A stretch of 64,000 nt of DNA from Aquisphaera giovannonii (GTDB lineage Bacteria; Planctomycetota; Planctomycetia; Isosphaerales; Isosphaeraceae): contig NZ_CP042997.1 in NCBI RefSeq assembly GCF_008087625.1, positions 8,990,001-9,054,000 of the forward strand, read 5' to 3'. How positions within the stretch are numbered: the stretch's first letter is position 1; every line of letters starts with the position of its first letter. Positions 17,034 through 25,900 of this stretch are shown in pieces. The notes under the pieces were generated by a model, which was given only the letters and a program-made list of their open reading frames with translations, was not told the origin of the DNA and searched no databases. A program made the position numbers and the translations under genes.

Positions 17034-18752
17034 ATGACCTCTCAGCAGGACACCCCTCGCGACCGTCCCGGGGGGCGGTTGGCGAGCCATCCGCTGGCCG
17101 CGGGGCTGCTCTCGGGCCTCATCCTCTGGACCGCATTCCCGCCCCTGGAGTGGAGCTGGCTGGCCTGGGTGGCGCTGGTGCCCCTCTTCTGGCTGGCCGT
17201 CCAGCCGAGGGGGCGGAAGCTCTTCTATCTCTCGGCCTGGCTCGGCGGCCTGGCCTTCTGGCTCCCCGCCGTGCAGTGGCTCCGCCTGACGGACGACACC
17301 GCCTGGCTCGCCTGGCTGGCCATGGCGACCTTCCTCTCCCTCTGGTGGCCGACGTTCCTGGGGCTCTGCCGGGTCGCGGTCTTCCGCCTCCGTGTCCCCC
17401 TCATGATGGCGGCGCCGATCATCTGGGTGGGGCTGGAGTACTTCCGCGCCCACGTCCTGACGGGATTCCCCTGGTACTACCTGGGCCACAGCCAGTACCG
17501 CTTCCTCCCGCTCATTCAGATCGCCGACACGACGAGCGCCCTGGGCGTCAGCTTCCTGGTGGCACTCGTCAACGCGTGCGTCGTGGACCTGATCACGCTG
17601 CCGCTCCTGTACGCCACGCCCCGGGGCCCCAGGCTGCGGCCCAGGCAGGCGGTCGGGATCGCGATCGCCGGCGGGCTCGTCCTGGCGGCGGTCGGCTACG
17701 GGTCCGTCCGCATCGCGTCCTCGAGCTTCCGCGACGGGCCGCGGGTGGCCCTCCTGCAGACGAACTTCGAGCAGCGGTACAAGATGGGGGCCGAGCCGGA
17801 GCTGATCCGCGAATCCATCGGGAGGCTGGTCGAGAAGGCCGCCGCCGGAACGCCCCGCCCGGACCTGATCGTCTGGCCGGAGACCGCGTACCCGTACCGA
17901 TTCATCATGGTGGACCCGGCCGTCCCGGCGGACGAGATGAAGCGGCAGGTGGCGGCCGTCGCGGGCGCCAGGTCGGTCGAGAGCTGGCTGGATTTCCGCC
18001 GCTGGAACGATGAGGTCCTGCACGGCCTGGCCGACGCGACCGGCGTCGCCATGCTCGTGGGCACGACGGCCCACGAGCACACGCCGACGAGGATGAACAA
18101 GTACAACTCGGCGATCCTGTTCGAGCCCCACGCCGCGTCCGTGCACGCCTACCACAAGATCCACCTCGTCCCCTTCGGCGAGTACATCCCCTTCTTCCAG
18201 TCGATGCCCTGGCTGCGGGCCCTCACGCCCTACGGCGACGATTACATCCCGACGCTGACCTTCGGCCAGGACGCGACGATCATCCCGTTCGGCCCGTACC
18301 GCCTGGCGGTCGGGATCTGCTTCGAGGACACGGTCCCGCACGTGATCCGCCGGTTCTTCGCCGAGGCGAATGGGCCGGAGCCGGACGTCCTGGTGAACAT
18401 GTCCAACGACGGCTGGTTCCACGAGTCGGAGGAGCTGGACATGCACCTCGCCGTCAGCGTCTTCCGGGCGGTCGAGCACCGCGTCCCGCTGGTCCGGGCG
18501 GTGAACACCGGCATCTCCGCCCTCGTGGACGGCAACGGCCGCATCCGGGAATCGCTGGGCCGAGGCATCGAGGGCGTCCTCTCCGTCGCCGTCCCGCTCG
18601 ACGACCGCTCCAGCGCCTTCACCGCCCTGGGCGACTGGCTGGGCCTCTCCTGCCTGGCCGTCGCCATCGGCCTGGTACCGATGGGGTTGATGAAGCGGTT
18701 GCGCCAACCGCGGCCGTCATCGTCGCCGGACAGCAGGCCGACGGGGGCCTGA
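17034..18752 (+). CDS. lnt: Apolipoprotein N-acyltransferase
   Basis: The 572-residue protein has about seven N-terminal membrane segments (residues 20-235) followed by a nitrilase-fold domain. The catalytic triad is Glu283 in VWPETAYP, Lys375 in YHKIHLVPFGEY and Cys429 in GICFED. It adds the third acyl chain to the N-terminal cysteine of lipoproteins in the inner membrane, which implies a Gram-negative type envelope. A hydrophobic segment near the C-terminus (SCLAVAIGLVPMG) closes the fold. The 3' end of this gene, from about 18499 onward, is repeated in diverged form at 19606-19858. Confidence 0.92.
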   Translation: MTSQQDTPRDRPGGRLASHPLAAGLLSGLILWTAFPPLEWSWLAWVALVPLFWLAVQPRGRKLFYLSAWLGGLAFWLPAVQWLRLTDDTAWLAWLAMATFLSLWWPTFLGLCRVAVFRLRVPLMMAAPIIWVGLEYFRAHVLTGFPWYYLGHSQYRFLPLIQIADTTSALGVSFLVALVNACVVDLITLPLLYATPRGPRLRPRQAVGIAIAGGLVLAAVGYGSVRIASSSFRDGPRVALLQTNFEQRYKMGAEPELIRESIGRLVEKAAAGTPRPDLIVWPETAYPYRFIMVDPAVPADEMKRQVAAVAGARSVESWLDFRRWNDEVLHGLADATGVAMLVGTTAHEHTPTRMNKYNSAILFEPHAASVHAYHKIHLVPFGEYIPFFQSMPWLRALTPYGDDYIPTLTFGQDATIIPFGPYRLAVGICFEDTVPHVIRRFFAEANGPEPDVLVNMSNDGWFHESEELDMHLAVSVFRAVEHRVPLVRAVNTGISALVDGNGRIRESLGRGIEGVLSVAVPLDDRSSAFTALGDWLGLSCLAVAIGLVPMGLMKRLRQPRPSSSPDSRPTGA

Positions 18753-18865
18753 CGGACCGACTGCCGTCCCGCGTCCCTGTGCTGCGAGGCGCCGCCGGGT
18801 TACAATGAGATCTGAGGCCTCACCCGGAAGGGGCGTTCTCCCACCCTCGAGAACGAGCGTCAGGC

Positions 18866-19354
18866 ATGCCGCGGCCCCGCGTGTACATCGAGACGACGGT
18901 GCCCAGCTACCTGACCGCCTGGCCCAGCCGGGACCTCGTGCGGGCCGCGCATCAACAGGTCACGCGCGAGTGGTGGTCGAGACGCCACGAATTTGAGCTG
19001 TTCTCGTCGCGACTGACCGTGCAGGAGTGCCAGGCGGGCGATCCGCAAGCGGCGGCCGACCGTCTGGCGGCGCTGGCCGGAATTCCCCTCCTGGAGCCCA
19101 CGACCGAGGCCGCGGCGCTGGCCGACGCGCTCGTGCGTGAGATCCCGCTGCCGGAGCGGGCGACCGCCGATGCCCTGCACATCGCGATCGCCGCCGACAA
19201 TGGGATCGATTACCTTCTTACGTGGAATTGCAACCACATCGCCAATGTGACTCTACGTCCCAGGATCGAGGCGGTGTGCCGGGCGATGGGCCTGGAAGCC
19301 CCCTTGATCTGCACACCGGAAGAGCTACCACCCGGAGGACGGGACGATGAATGA
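18866..19354 (+). CDS. PIN-domain toxin, VapC-like
   Basis: The 162-residue protein has the acidic pattern of PIN ribonucleases: VYIETTVPSYL at the start, a conserved Glu in the middle (VQECQAGD), and ATADALHIAIAADNGIDYLL near residues 110-130 followed by TWNCNHIAN. PIN toxins cleave RNA using a metal bound by these acids. A TACAAT string at 18803-18808 could be a -10 element. The small gene downstream overlaps by eight bases and is the likely partner. The pair sits between the full lnt gene and a diverged duplicate of the lnt 3' end, which suggests acquisition by transfer. Confidence 0.82.
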   Translation: MPRPRVYIETTVPSYLTAWPSRDLVRAAHQQVTREWWSRRHEFELFSSRLTVQECQAGDPQAAADRLAALAGIPLLEPTTEAAALADALVREIPLPERATADALHIAIAADNGIDYLLTWNCNHIANVTLRPRIEAVCRAMGLEAPLICTPEELPPGGRDDE

Positions 19355-19568
19355 GGACGATGTTCTGAAGGGCGTACGAGAGGCAAGGGAAGCCTACGCG
19401 CGATCGCACGGCTTCAACGCGTGGGCGATGGTGGCCGACCTGCGAGAACGCGATGCGAGCGGCGATTGGCCGGTCGTGCGCCTGTCGCCACGGCGCCTGA
19501 CGGCCCCTCATCGGCCGTCACCCGATCCGTTGCCGGCATCCACGCCGATCCAGTCCCTGGCCGACTGA
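19347..19568 (+). CDS. Putative small antitoxin partner of the PIN protein
   Basis: This 73-residue basic/acidic protein starts MNEDDVLKGVREAREAYARS and continues FNAWAMVADLRERDASG, a helical pattern. The same kind of short protein commonly follows PIN toxins of this type in planctomycetes and cyanobacteria. It overlaps the toxin gene by eight bases, so the two are coupled. The last 25 residues are Pro-rich and unlike the helical part, so the end may have been altered by whatever joined the lnt fragment downstream. The antitoxin role is inferred from position only. Confidence 0.6.
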   Translation: MNEDDVLKGVREAREAYARSHGFNAWAMVADLRERDASGDWPVVRLSPRRLTAPHRPSPDPLPASTPIQSLAD

Positions 19569-19605
19569 GACTCTGTCCCGGAGGTCCGGTTCCGAGGCAA
19601 GCGGG

Positions 19606-19858
19606 GGGCGTCAACCCCGGCATCTCGGCCCTCGTGGACGGCAACGGCCGGATCCGGGAGACCCTCGGCCGCGGCATCGAGGGCGTCCTCGCCGTCGCCG
19701 TCCCGCTCGACGACCGCTCCAGCGCCTTCACCGCCCTGGGCGACTGGCTCGGCCTCTCCTGCCTGGCCGTCGCCATCGGCCTCGTCCCCATGGGCCCGCT
19801 GAAGACGGTTCGGCGTGCGAGACCGTCGCCGGAGGGCGGCTCGTCGCCAGACGTGTGA
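19606..19858 (+). pseudogene. Duplicated, diverged 3' end of lnt
   Basis: This stretch encodes NPGISALVDGNGRIRETLG through LGLSCLAVAIGLVPMG, the last 80 or so residues of Lnt, and ends in frame with a stop. Compared with 18499-18684 the nucleotide match is about 92% over 186 bp. Most differences fall in third codon positions; only a few residues differ (for example S/T and S/A). It lacks the membrane and catalytic parts, so it cannot be a working acyltransferase. The pattern of silent changes suggests it came from a related but distinct lnt allele, not from a recent local duplication. Confidence 0.8.
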
Positions 19859-19917
19859 CGGACCACCCGGGCACAAAAGTTGGCGCCGAGATCAGCCCTC
19901 GGCGTACAGCGGCCGGG

Positions 19918-21096
19918 TCATGGGCGAGGCCGTTTCGGCTTCCTTGGTCCAGAACGCAGCGGCCTCTGAGCGGGCCGATTCTCGATAGCCTCGGGCTCGG
20001 CTCGCTGACTCGCGATGGCCAGCCGCTCTCGCGCCCGGCGGACGGATTCGTGCAGCGTCTTCTCAAGCAGCTCGCGAGGAGGCAGCTCGGTCAGGTACTG
20101 GGCGACGCGGATGCCGCTCCGGTCGAGCTGGAGCAGCTCGACGTGATCGTCCGACTTGTCGGCGCAGAGGATCAGGCCGATGGGAGGCTCCTCACCGGGC
20201 CGCGTCTCGTATCTCTCCAGCCAGCGGAGATAGAGCTCCATCTGTCCCTTGTGCGCGGCCTCGAATTTGCCAATCTTCAGCTCGACCGCCACGAGCCGGC
20301 GCAGCCCTCGGTGGTAGAAGAGCAGGTCGAGGTAATAGTCGATGCTGTCCACCGAGATGCGTTTCTGCCGGGCGACGAAGGCGAAGTCGCTCCCCAGCTC
20401 CAGGAGGAACGCCTCCAGTTCGCGGAGGATGGCCGTCTCGATCTCCTTCTCGTCGAAACCACCCGCGGGCAGCCCGAGGAAGTTCAGGAAGTAAGGGTCC
20501 CGGAAGACCAGGTCAGGGGTCATCCGGTCCTCGTCACGCAGGGCCGAGAGGTCGCGGACGATGACCTCATCGGGCTGCTTGCTCAGGGCTGTCCGCTCGA
20601 AGAGGAAGTGGGCGATCTTGTGGCGAAGGGCACGCACGCTCCAGCGCTCGGTTCGGCACAATTCGGCATAGAAGTTCCGCTTCAGGGGATCAGCGATGGC
20701 GATCAACTCGATGAAATGGCTCCAGCCCAATTGTGCCGACAGCGCCGACACAATTCGCTCGTCCGCGAAGAACTCCGCGAACTGGATCATGCGAAAGAGG
20801 CTGCGACGCCCGAAACCCCGCCCGTACTCGGCGGTCAACTGCCTCGACAGCGCCGCGACGATCTCCTCGCCGTAGGCGGCTCGCTTCGCCTTGAGGATGT
20901 CCCGTCGGATGCGGGCGCCGATGTGCCAGTAGAGGCCGACCAGGGCGGAGTTGACAGCACGGGCAGTCTGCTCGCGCGCGGCCTCGATCAAGGCCCGCAC
21001 GTCCCCCAGCAGTGCGCCGTCCCGGTCCGCCGACGGGACGGGCGACGCCGGGGATTCTCGGCCAGAAACTGGCGCACGCTTCTTCGGCTTCGGCAT
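19918..21096 (-). CDS. DUF1016 / YhcG-type PDDEXK nuclease
   Basis: The 392-residue protein has the two-part layout of DUF1016 proteins. The N-terminal helical domain (about 30-180) includes ALVGLYWHIGARI, LSRQLTAEYGRGFGRRSLFR and WSHFIELI. The C-terminal PDDEXK nuclease domain (about 190-350) has DLVFRDPYFLNFLGL, the strand FYHRGLRRLVAVELKIGKF with the E-x-K pair, and GLILCADKSD. Such proteins are thought to be DNA nucleases linked to mobile elements or defence, but a firm role is not known. Pro/Lys/Arg-rich ends flank the domains. It converges with the lnt fragment. Confidence 0.9.
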   Translation of the reverse strand: MPKPKKRAPVSGRESPASPVPSADRDGALLGDVRALIEAAREQTARAVNSALVGLYWHIGARIRRDILKAKRAAYGEEIVAALSRQLTAEYGRGFGRRSLFRMIQFAEFFADERIVSALSAQLGWSHFIELIAIADPLKRNFYAELCRTERWSVRALRHKIAHFLFERTALSKQPDEVIVRDLSALRDEDRMTPDLVFRDPYFLNFLGLPAGGFDEKEIETAILRELEAFLLELGSDFAFVARQKRISVDSIDYYLDLLFYHRGLRRLVAVELKIGKFEAAHKGQMELYLRWLERYETRPGEEPPIGLILCADKSDDHVELLQLDRSGIRVAQYLTELPPRELLEKTLHESVRRARERLAIASQRAEPEAIENRPAQRPLRSGPRKPKRPRP

Positions 21097-21557
21097 ACCG
21101 CGCCTTCGAGATGATCCCAGGGAACGCCCGCTGGCCCCGTCGAATCACATCGGCCACGCCGCGGGCCGACTCGCGGGGGAGGGTCCGGGGCGTCTTCGTG
21201 AACCGTACTCTGATTGTGCCCATTCCCCAATGGCCTGCTTGGCGAGTCGATGGCTTTCTTGGTATGGGCGGCCTCCTGGAGGGACACTCCAGATCGCTTG
21301 TCCCGGCCGTGATTCGGCCTCCGGAATCCTCGTCGAGGCCCGAAACGGAGACGGGATCGGGTCCGGATGTTGAAGAAGCCAGAGGGGCCATTTTACCGCC
21401 AGAAATACTTCAACATCGTCCGAGGGCTCGCCACCGCCGGGCGCCAGGAACCTGACAGACCGGCCGGGAATAATGGCATCGGCTTTGCATCACCGGCACG
21501 CCGATTCGGAGCCATGGCCGGACTTGCCCTCCCTTGAAGCCGAGGCGCCTCCCGACG
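21097..21557. other. Intergenic region upstream of RND operon
   Basis: This 461-bp gap separates the divergent nuclease and RND operon. It has no gene with recognisable product. The right end holds a sigma-54-like motif (listed separately). Confidence 0.5.
21474..21489 (+). promoter_or_regulatory. Sigma-54-type -24/-12 promoter candidate
   Basis: TGGCAT CGGCT TTGCA matches the consensus TGGCAC-N5-TTGCA at all key positions (GG and GC, correct spacing) with one change. Transcription would start near 21500, about 55 bases before the adaptor ATG at 21558. No enhancer-binding protein is encoded nearby, and a chance match is possible. Confidence 0.4.
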
Positions 21558-22892
21558 ATGAGATGGAAAGCCCTTGCGTGCGGTTGCGGCCTCGGCCTGG
21601 TGCTCGCCGTCGCGGCCCCGGGCTGCGCCCGGCGGGCGCCCCAGGCGGCGCCGGCGGAGCCGCCGTCGGTCCCGGTCAGCCGGCCCGTGACGCGGAAGAT
21701 CACGGACTTCGTCGAGTTCACGGGCCGGACGGAGGCCATCCACTCCGTGGACATCCGCCCCCGGTCCACCGGCTACCTCGTCGAGATGCCGTTCAAGGAG
21801 GGGACCGAGGTCAAGGCCGGCGACCTGCTCTTCGTCATCGACCCGCGCCCGTACAAGGCCCAGCTCGACCAGGCGGCCGGCCAGGTGAACCTCTACCAGG
21901 CCCAGCTCAAGCTCGCGAAGTCCACGCTCGCCCGCGACGTGGCCATCAACCGGATCACGCCCAACGCCGTCAGCCGCCAGCAGCTCGACCAGGAGGAGGC
22001 CGCCGTCGAGGAGGCGCAGGCCCGGGTCGATGCGTACCAGAAGAACATGGAGGTCTACCGCCTCAACCAGGAGTTCACCCGCGTCGTCTCCCCCATCGAC
22101 GGCATGGTCAGCCGCTACTTCCTGACGCTCGGCAACCTGGTCAACCAGGACCAGACGCTGCTGACGACCGTGGTCTCCCTGGATCCCATGTACGCCTACT
22201 TCGACGTGGACGAGCCCACGCTCCTCCAGGTCCGCAGGGCCATCAACGAGGGGCGGATCCGGCCCCGCAGCAGCGGGCGGCGGCTCCAGGTCTTCATGGG
22301 CCTCCAGGGCGAGGCCGGCTTCCCCCACGAGGGGGAGATCGACTTCATCAACAACCAGGTCAACCCGACGACCGGCAGCATCCTCCTCCGCGGGATCTTC
22401 GCGAACCCGAAGCCGCCCAACGGCGTGCGGGTGCTCTCGCCCGGTATGTTCGTCCGGATCCGCCTGCCGATCGGCGAGCCCCACGACGCGTCGCTCGTGA
22501 TCGACCGGGCGATCCTCTCCGACCAGGGCATCCGGTACGTCTTCGTCGTCGGGCCGGACCGCACCGTGGAATACCGCCGGGTCACGACCGGCGCCCTCCA
22601 GGAGGACGGCCTGCGGGTCATCACCCAGGGGCTCAAGGGGGACGAGTCGGTGGTCGTCGGCGGCCTCCAGCAGGTCAGCGCGAAGGCGGCCATCGTCCCC
22701 GAGGAGGTCCCCATGCCGTCGCTCGCCCAGCCCGCCGGCGACGGGACGGGTGCGGGCGCCGTCGCCGCTCCGACCTCCGGCTCGGGAACGGCCGCCGCCC
22801 CGGGGACCACCGCGGCGGGACCGCCCCCGGCCGTGCCCCAGGGGACCCGCAAGGCGGACGCCGGGCAGCCGGCCGGCCGACCTGCACCCTGA
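21558..22892 (+). CDS. RND efflux periplasmic adaptor (membrane fusion protein)
   Basis: The 444-residue protein starts MRWKALACGCGLGLVLAVAA and has a lipobox-like APGC at about residue 27, so it is probably a lipoprotein. The order of parts fits an adaptor: beta-barrel/lipoyl strands (FTGRTEAIHSVDIRP, GYLVEMPFKEGTEVKAGDLL), a helical hairpin (about 95-165, NLYQAQLKLAKSTL), the second lipoyl half (TRVVSPIDGMVSR) and a beta-barrel with LSPGMFVRIRLP. The tail is Ala/Gly/Pro-rich. It bridges the pump to an outer-membrane channel. An upstream TTG is possible, but the ATG at 21558 fits the signal. The first pump gene follows after 12 bp. Confidence 0.92.
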   Translation: MRWKALACGCGLGLVLAVAAPGCARRAPQAAPAEPPSVPVSRPVTRKITDFVEFTGRTEAIHSVDIRPRSTGYLVEMPFKEGTEVKAGDLLFVIDPRPYKAQLDQAAGQVNLYQAQLKLAKSTLARDVAINRITPNAVSRQQLDQEEAAVEEAQARVDAYQKNMEVYRLNQEFTRVVSPIDGMVSRYFLTLGNLVNQDQTLLTTVVSLDPMYAYFDVDEPTLLQVRRAINEGRIRPRSSGRRLQVFMGLQGEAGFPHEGEIDFINNQVNPTTGSILLRGIFANPKPPNGVRVLSPGMFVRIRLPIGEPHDASLVIDRAILSDQGIRYVFVVGPDRTVEYRRVTTGALQEDGLRVITQGLKGDESVVVGGLQQVSAKAAIVPEEVPMPSLAQPAGDGTGAGAVAAPTSGSGTAAAPGTTAAGPPPAVPQGTRKADAGQPAGRPAP

Positions 22893-22904
22893 GGACGGCC
22901 GCCC

Positions 22905-25900
22905 ATGATCTCCCACTTCTTCATCGATCGGCCGATCTTCGCGACGGTCCTCTCGGTCTTGATCACGCTGGCCGGCGGCCTGGCGCTGCTGGCGCTGCCG
23001 ATCGCGCAGTACCCGCCCATCACGCCGCCCACCGTGCAGGTCTCGATCAACTACCCCGGGGCCAGCGCCCAGGTCGTCGCCGACACGGTCGCGGCGCCCA
23101 TCGAGCAGCAGGTCAACGGCGTCGAGAACATGCTCTACATGTCCTCGAGGATGGGCAACGACGGCTCCTACACCCTGACCGTCACGTTCGACCTGGGCAC
23201 GGACCTGAACACGGCGCTCGTGATGGTCCAGAACCGGGTCTCGCTGGCGATGCCGCTGCTGCCCAACTCGGTCCAGAACCAGGGCATCACGATCAAGAAG
23301 AAGACGCCCGACATCCTCATGGTGATGGCGATCTCGTCGCCGGACGGCCGCTACGACGACATCTACCTGAGCAACTACGCGATGGTGAACCTCCGGGACG
23401 AGCTGCTGCGCGTGCCCGGGGTGTCGGACATCAACTTCGTCGGCCAGCGGGACTACAGCATCCGGGCCTGGCTCGACCCGCAGAAGCTGGCGGCCCGCGA
23501 CATGACCGCCATGGACGTGGCCGCGGCGGTCCGCCAGCAGAACCTCGCGGCCGCTCCCGGGCAGATCGGCCAGCCGCCCATCACGCGGGGCCAGGCCTGG
23601 CAGCTCCCCATGGACACCCTGGGCCGGCTCTCGACCCCGGAGCAGTTCGGCGAGATCATCGTCCGGGCCGAGACCGCCAGCCCGATCAGCGGGCCGGCCG
23701 AGGGCTCCGCGGCGATGGGCACCACCGCGACGATGCCCCGGCCCGGCCCCTCCTCATCCGGCTCCTCGGGCGCGATGTCCGCCGAGGACCAGGCCCCCTC
23801 CCTGCTCTCCCAGATCCTCGGCGGCACGCTGCCCGGCATGTCCTCGGTGGACGCGAGCCGGACCAACCCGCCGGTCTCGGTCACCTCGGGGACGACCGGG
23901 ACCCTGAGCGTCTTCACGCCCGCCGGCGCGACCGGGCTGACCGGGACGACCAGCGTCTTCTCGGGGGCCTCGTCGACCGGCGGGGGCGGCACCACCCAGG
24001 CCGGCGCCAGCACCGGGGCCGGCGGGACGACCGGCGGGGGGGCGACCGGCACGACGGTGCAGCCCGGCCAGGGGGAAGGCGACGAGCTCTCCGCCGCCAG
24101 CGGCCGGCGCGTCGGCTCGGCCCTCGGCTCCGGCCAGGCCCACGGCGGCTCCACGATCTCGGGCCCTCGCCGCCCCACCGACGCCATCGTCCGGCTCCGC
24201 GACGTCGCCCGCGTCGAGCTCGGCGCGCAGAACTATAACCAGTCGTGCATCTTCGACGGCCGCCAGGCGGTCGGCCTGGCGATCTACCAGCTCCCCGGCA
24301 CCAACGCGCTGGACGTGGCCGATGCCGTCAAGCTGCGGATGCGGCAGCTCTCCTCGCGATTCCCGGAGGGCGTCGAGTACGCGATCCCGTACGACACCAC
24401 GCCGTTCATCCGCGAGTCCGTGGAGGAGGTCGTCCGGACGCTCTTCGAGGCCGTCGTCCTGGTGGCCATCGTCGTGCTCGCCTTCCTCCAGAACTGGCGG
24501 GCCGTGCTGATCCCGCTGGCCGCGGTGCCCGTGGCCATCATCGGCACGTTCAGCGTCATGGCTGCGCTGCGGTTCAGCCTGAACAACATCTCGCTGTTCG
24601 GCCTGGTGCTGGCGATCGGGATCGTGGTGGACGACGCCATCGTCGTCGTCGAGAACGTCGAGCGATGGCTCGAGGAGGGGCTGGCCCCCCGCGACGCGGC
24701 GCGCAAGGCCATGGACGAGGTCACCGGCCCCGTCGTCGCCGTCGCCCTGGTCCTCTGCGCCGTCTTCGTCCCCTGCGCCTTCATCAGCGGCATCACCGGC
24801 CAGTTCTTCCGCCAGTTCGCCGTCACCATCGCCGTCTCCACGGTGATATCCGCCTTCAACTCCCTGACGCTCAGCCCCGCCCTCGCCGCCATCCTGCTGA
24901 AGCCGCGACACGCCAAGCCCGACATCCTCACCCGCGCCCTGAACCTCACCCTCGGATGGTTCTTCAGGCTCTTCAACGGGGCGTTCAACCGGACCACGTC
25001 CGCCTATGCGGGAGTCATCGGCCGGCTGCTGCGAGGGTCGTTGATCGTCGGGCTCGTCTACGCGGGGCTGCTCTTCCTGACGTACCGGGTCTTCGGCTCG
25101 GCGCCGACGGGCTTCGTGCCGGAGCAGGACCAGGGGCGCCTGATCGTCAACGTGCAGCTCCCGGACTCGGCCTCGCTCGAGTGGACGCAGCGGGTGATGG
25201 CGGAGGTGAGCCGGATCACGCTCGAGACGCCGGGCGTCGCGCACGCGATCGCGATCTCGGGCATCTCGTTCGTGCAGTCGGCCAACAGCTCGAACTTCGG
25301 CTCGATGTTCGTGATCCTCAAGCCGTTCGACGAGCGGCAGAGCCCCGCGCTGCGGGACACGGCGATCATGGCGAGGCTCCGACGCGAATGGCGGCGGCAG
25401 CTCAAGGACGCCCAGGTGGTGGTCTTCGGGGCGCCGGCGATCCCGGGCCTCAGCGTGGCCGGCGGCTTCCGCCTGATGATCGAGGACAAGGCGGGCATGG
25501 GGGCGGCCAACCTCCAGCAGCGGACCGACGCCCTGACGGCGAGCGTCGCCAGGATCCCGGGCCTGACCGGGGTCTCCACGCAGTTCCGCTCGAACACGCC
25601 CCAGTACTTCATGGACATCGACCGGACCAAGGTCCAGGCCCTCGGGATCCCGCTGGACGACGTGAACCAGACGCTCCAGATCTACCTCGGGTCGCTGTAC
25701 GTCAACAGCTTCAACGCCTTCGGCCGGTACTGGCAGGTCAACCTCCAGTCCGAGGGGACGTACCGCGACCGGGCGGAGAAGATCAACCTCCTGGAGGTCC
25801 GCAACCGCTGGGGCGGCATGGTCCCCATGGGGACGCTCGCGAAGGTCCGCGAGATCGGCGGCCCGGTCTTCCTGACGCGATACAACCTGGCGGTCGCGGC

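Noticed and set aside
20690-21391. Minus-strand frame overlapping the start of the DUF1016 gene
   Set aside because: No recognisable product; it is out of frame with the nuclease and contains no family sequence.
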